From NCBI GenBank assembly GCA_964353015.1, contig CAYGUA010000006.1:124001-188000 (forward strand): a DNA stretch of 64,000 nt. The letters run 5' to 3'. The DNA is from JAMZMI01 sp964353015. Lineage in GTDB: Bacteria > Bacteroidota > Bacteroidia > Cytophagales > Cyclobacteriaceae. Shown here in pieces: positions 62,771-64,000 of the stretch. Positions within the stretch are counted from its first letter, which is position 1, and each line of letters opens with the position of its first letter. Under the pieces are notes generated by a model. That model saw nothing but the letters and a program-made list of their open reading frames with translations. It made no database searches and was not told where the DNA came from. A program made the position numbers and the translations under genes.

Positions 62771-63446
62771 TGTACTCGTTGTAGAAGATGAGCCATCAAT
62801 GCAAATAGGGCTCAGAGACAATCTTGAATTTGAAGGATTTGATGTGACTGTAGCGGGAGATGGAGAAAAAGCACTGGAATATCTCCACAGTCAGCAATAC
62901 GATCTTGTTCTGCTCGATATCATGATTCCTAAGGTCTCAGGGCTTGAGGTTTGTAAAACCATGCGCAAAGAAGGCATAGACACACCTGTAATCTTCCTGA
63001 CGGCTAAAGGCGAAGAAATTGACAAAGTATTAGGTCTGGAACTTGGTGCAGATGACTACATCACCAAGCCATTCAGTGTGCGTGAGCTGATTGCAAGAGT
63101 AAAAGCAGTTTCGCGAAGAACTAAATCAGTAGAAAAAGATAAAAACGAGAAAATAACAATTGGCAACCTGACAGTTGATTTCGTACACTTTACTGCCGCA
63201 TCGCACGATCTGGAAGTAAAAATGTCTCACAAGGAAATGGAGGTGATCCAATATTTATGGGAACATAAAAATGAAATAGTGAGTCGGTATGATCTTCTGG
63301 AGAAAGTTTGGAAATATGACGAACAGCCTACCACCAGAACAGTTGATAATTTTATTCTTAAACTACGTCAGAAAATAGAAGACAACCCCAACGAGCCCAG
63401 ACATATCCTGACGGTACATGGTGCTGGATATAAATTGATCGCCTGA
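62757..63446 (+). CDS. Response regulator, OmpR/PhoB family
   Basis: The 229-residue protein has a receiver domain with phosphoacceptor D54 (LLDIMIPK), D11/E12 metal pair, T82 and K104 (ITKPFS). A C-terminal winged helix (about 130-229) contains the OmpR signature MEVIQYLWEHKNEIVSRYDLL and TVDNFILKLRQKIE. It overlaps the kinase gene by 14 bases. OmpR-type regulators bind direct repeats spaced about one helical turn apart, which matches the GTGACA repeats at 63611-63647. Confidence 0.93.
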   Translation: MTTINVLVVEDEPSMQIGLRDNLEFEGFDVTVAGDGEKALEYLHSQQYDLVLLDIMIPKVSGLEVCKTMRKEGIDTPVIFLTAKGEEIDKVLGLELGADDYITKPFSVRELIARVKAVSRRTKSVEKDKNEKITIGNLTVDFVHFTAASHDLEVKMSHKEMEVIQYLWEHKNEIVSRYDLLEKVWKYDEQPTTRTVDNFILKLRQKIEDNPNEPRHILTVHGAGYKLIA

Positions 63447-63532
63447 TTAATCTGATACTTCAATTTAAAAACACAGGAATTCCCGCAACACAACATCTTT
63501 AAATTTTCAACTTCATCACCCTCACCAATTAA

Positions 63533-63547
63533 CCAAAATCCTTTTGG
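63533..63547 (+). terminator. Weak hairpin after the response regulator gene
   Basis: CCAAAA (63533-63538) pairs with TTTTGG (63542-63547) around a 3-base loop, with a T-run (ATTTTTATT) about 8 bases on. It may end the HK/RR transcript, but the stem is short and AT-rich. Confidence 0.3.
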
Positions 63548-63610
63548 CAACTCCATTTTTATTGCCTTTTTGGACTAAAAATCAATAAAAAAACATCTAA
63601 ATACAAAGCT

Positions 63611-63647
63611 GTGACATTTCGTGACAATGGTTTACCAGGCGGTGACA
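63611..63647 (+). promoter_or_regulatory. Helically phased GTGACA direct repeats, candidate response regulator site
   Basis: GTGACA occurs at 63611-63616, 63621-63626 and 63642-63647, that is, with starts 10 and 21 bases apart (one and two turns of the helix). The cluster lies 54 bases upstream of the ATG at 63701 and just after an OmpR-family regulator gene. A -7-like TATCTATG at 63669-63676 follows. Confidence 0.5.
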
Positions 63648-63700
63648 AACATCATTGACCTCTGCCGTATCTATGTAAAAGCAAATTAAAAAACCATACT

Positions 63701-64000
63701 ATGAAAAAGTTATTTATTACTACAATCATCTTTTGTACAGCAATTGCCTCAATGGCAATGAGTAGCAACTCCAAAGAAAATACACATGAGTCAATCAATA
63801 TTTTCTCTTCAGTTGAAAATTCCGTAAGTGTAATATCCGCTCCAAGTAATCTTGGAACACTATGTGTTAAAATCACTGATCATAAGAATAATACTGTTTT
63901 CAGAAATTACTTGAACTCCAAAAAAGGATTTCTTCAGAAATACGATCTTGGAAATCTTCAACCTGGAAAATATGAGGTTACTGTGGCCAAAGGCAATGAA
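63701..64000 (+). CDS. Secreted protein, 5' end only
   Basis: The first 100 codons of a gene that runs off the window are present, from ATG 63701. It starts with a signal peptide (MKKLFITTIIFCTAIASMA). The mature sequence reads SVISAPSNLGTLCVKITDH, then YDLGNLQPGKYEVTVAKGN, which looks like a beta-sandwich of a small secreted protein family common in Bacteroidota. The rest is missing. The upstream GTGACA repeats suggest control by the adjacent two-component system. Confidence 0.75.
   Translation, partial: MKKLFITTIIFCTAIASMAMSSNSKENTHESINIFSSVENSVSVISAPSNLGTLCVKITDHKNNTVFRNYLNSKKGFLQKYDLGNLQPGKYEVTVAKGNE

Noticed and set aside
1..64000. CRISPR arrays, tRNA and rRNA genes, insertion sequences
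   Set aside because: No spaced direct repeats of CRISPR type, no cloverleaf or rRNA-like conserved stretches, and no transposase motifs were seen on either strand by reading; a covariance-model search would be needed to exclude small RNAs fully.

Overview
The window is chromosomal DNA of a Bacteroidota bacterium, most likely order Cytophagales. Supporting signs are low GC by eye, TAnnTTTG-type -7 promoter motifs, many SPII lipoproteins, a type IX secretion gene (porQ), the divergent aroQ/xerD pair, and Bacteroidota-restricted families (DUF2851, DUF4290). It is mostly housekeeping sequence. I see no tRNA, rRNA, CRISPR array, insertion sequence or prophage.

Layout. 1-9100: the 3' end of an SDR oxidoreductase, a saccharopine reductase-like enzyme, a DUF885 lipoprotein, a reverse-strand set (marC, rnhA, trmN6), a large glycosidase lipoprotein and a secreted repeat protein. 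9090-16840: a SerC-like aminotransferase with aroQ, divergent xerD, then pyrD, ftsK, a LolA-like protein and pyrF. 16877-22427: DUF2851, a polytopic membrane protein, a NeuD-like acetyltransferase, trhO, a nucleoside phosphorylase and a small coiled-coil protein. 22629-28016: an acidic repeat protein overlapping a SodC-like lipoprotein, a GH113-like lipoprotein, an ECF sigma/anti-sigma pair, and gntK-gntP. 28261-38862: DUF4290-murA, pepP, a subtilase, sixA, and the operon lon-porQ-hslU. 39017-48110: an OmpA/PD40 protein, GH3-dxr-rseP, htrA, dnaA. 48361-55182: a fused methylmalonyl-CoA mutase and its chaperone meaB, separated by a reverse-strand CHASE2/FecR-like pair, then an ArsC-like protein. 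55348-59889: an overlapping glycosyltransferase cluster. 59929-64000: a serine hydrolase, a histidine kinase/response regulator pair, and the start of a secreted protein preceded by helically phased GTGACA repeats.

Themes. Several genes concern envelope building and quality control: lon, hslU, htrA, rseP, LolA, porQ, OmpA/PD40, murA and dxr. Two signalling modules are complete (sigma/anti-sigma and HK/RR). The CHASE2 protein plus a secreted FecR-like partner has no recognisable output domain and is the best candidate for an undescribed system. Other points of interest are a SodC-like protein that keeps the copper ligands but lacks the zinc histidines, a MurA with Asp in place of the fosfomycin-target Cys, a structured intergenic element between sixA and hslU, and the glycosyltransferase cluster. 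All functions are assigned from sequence reading and family knowledge; no searches were run.
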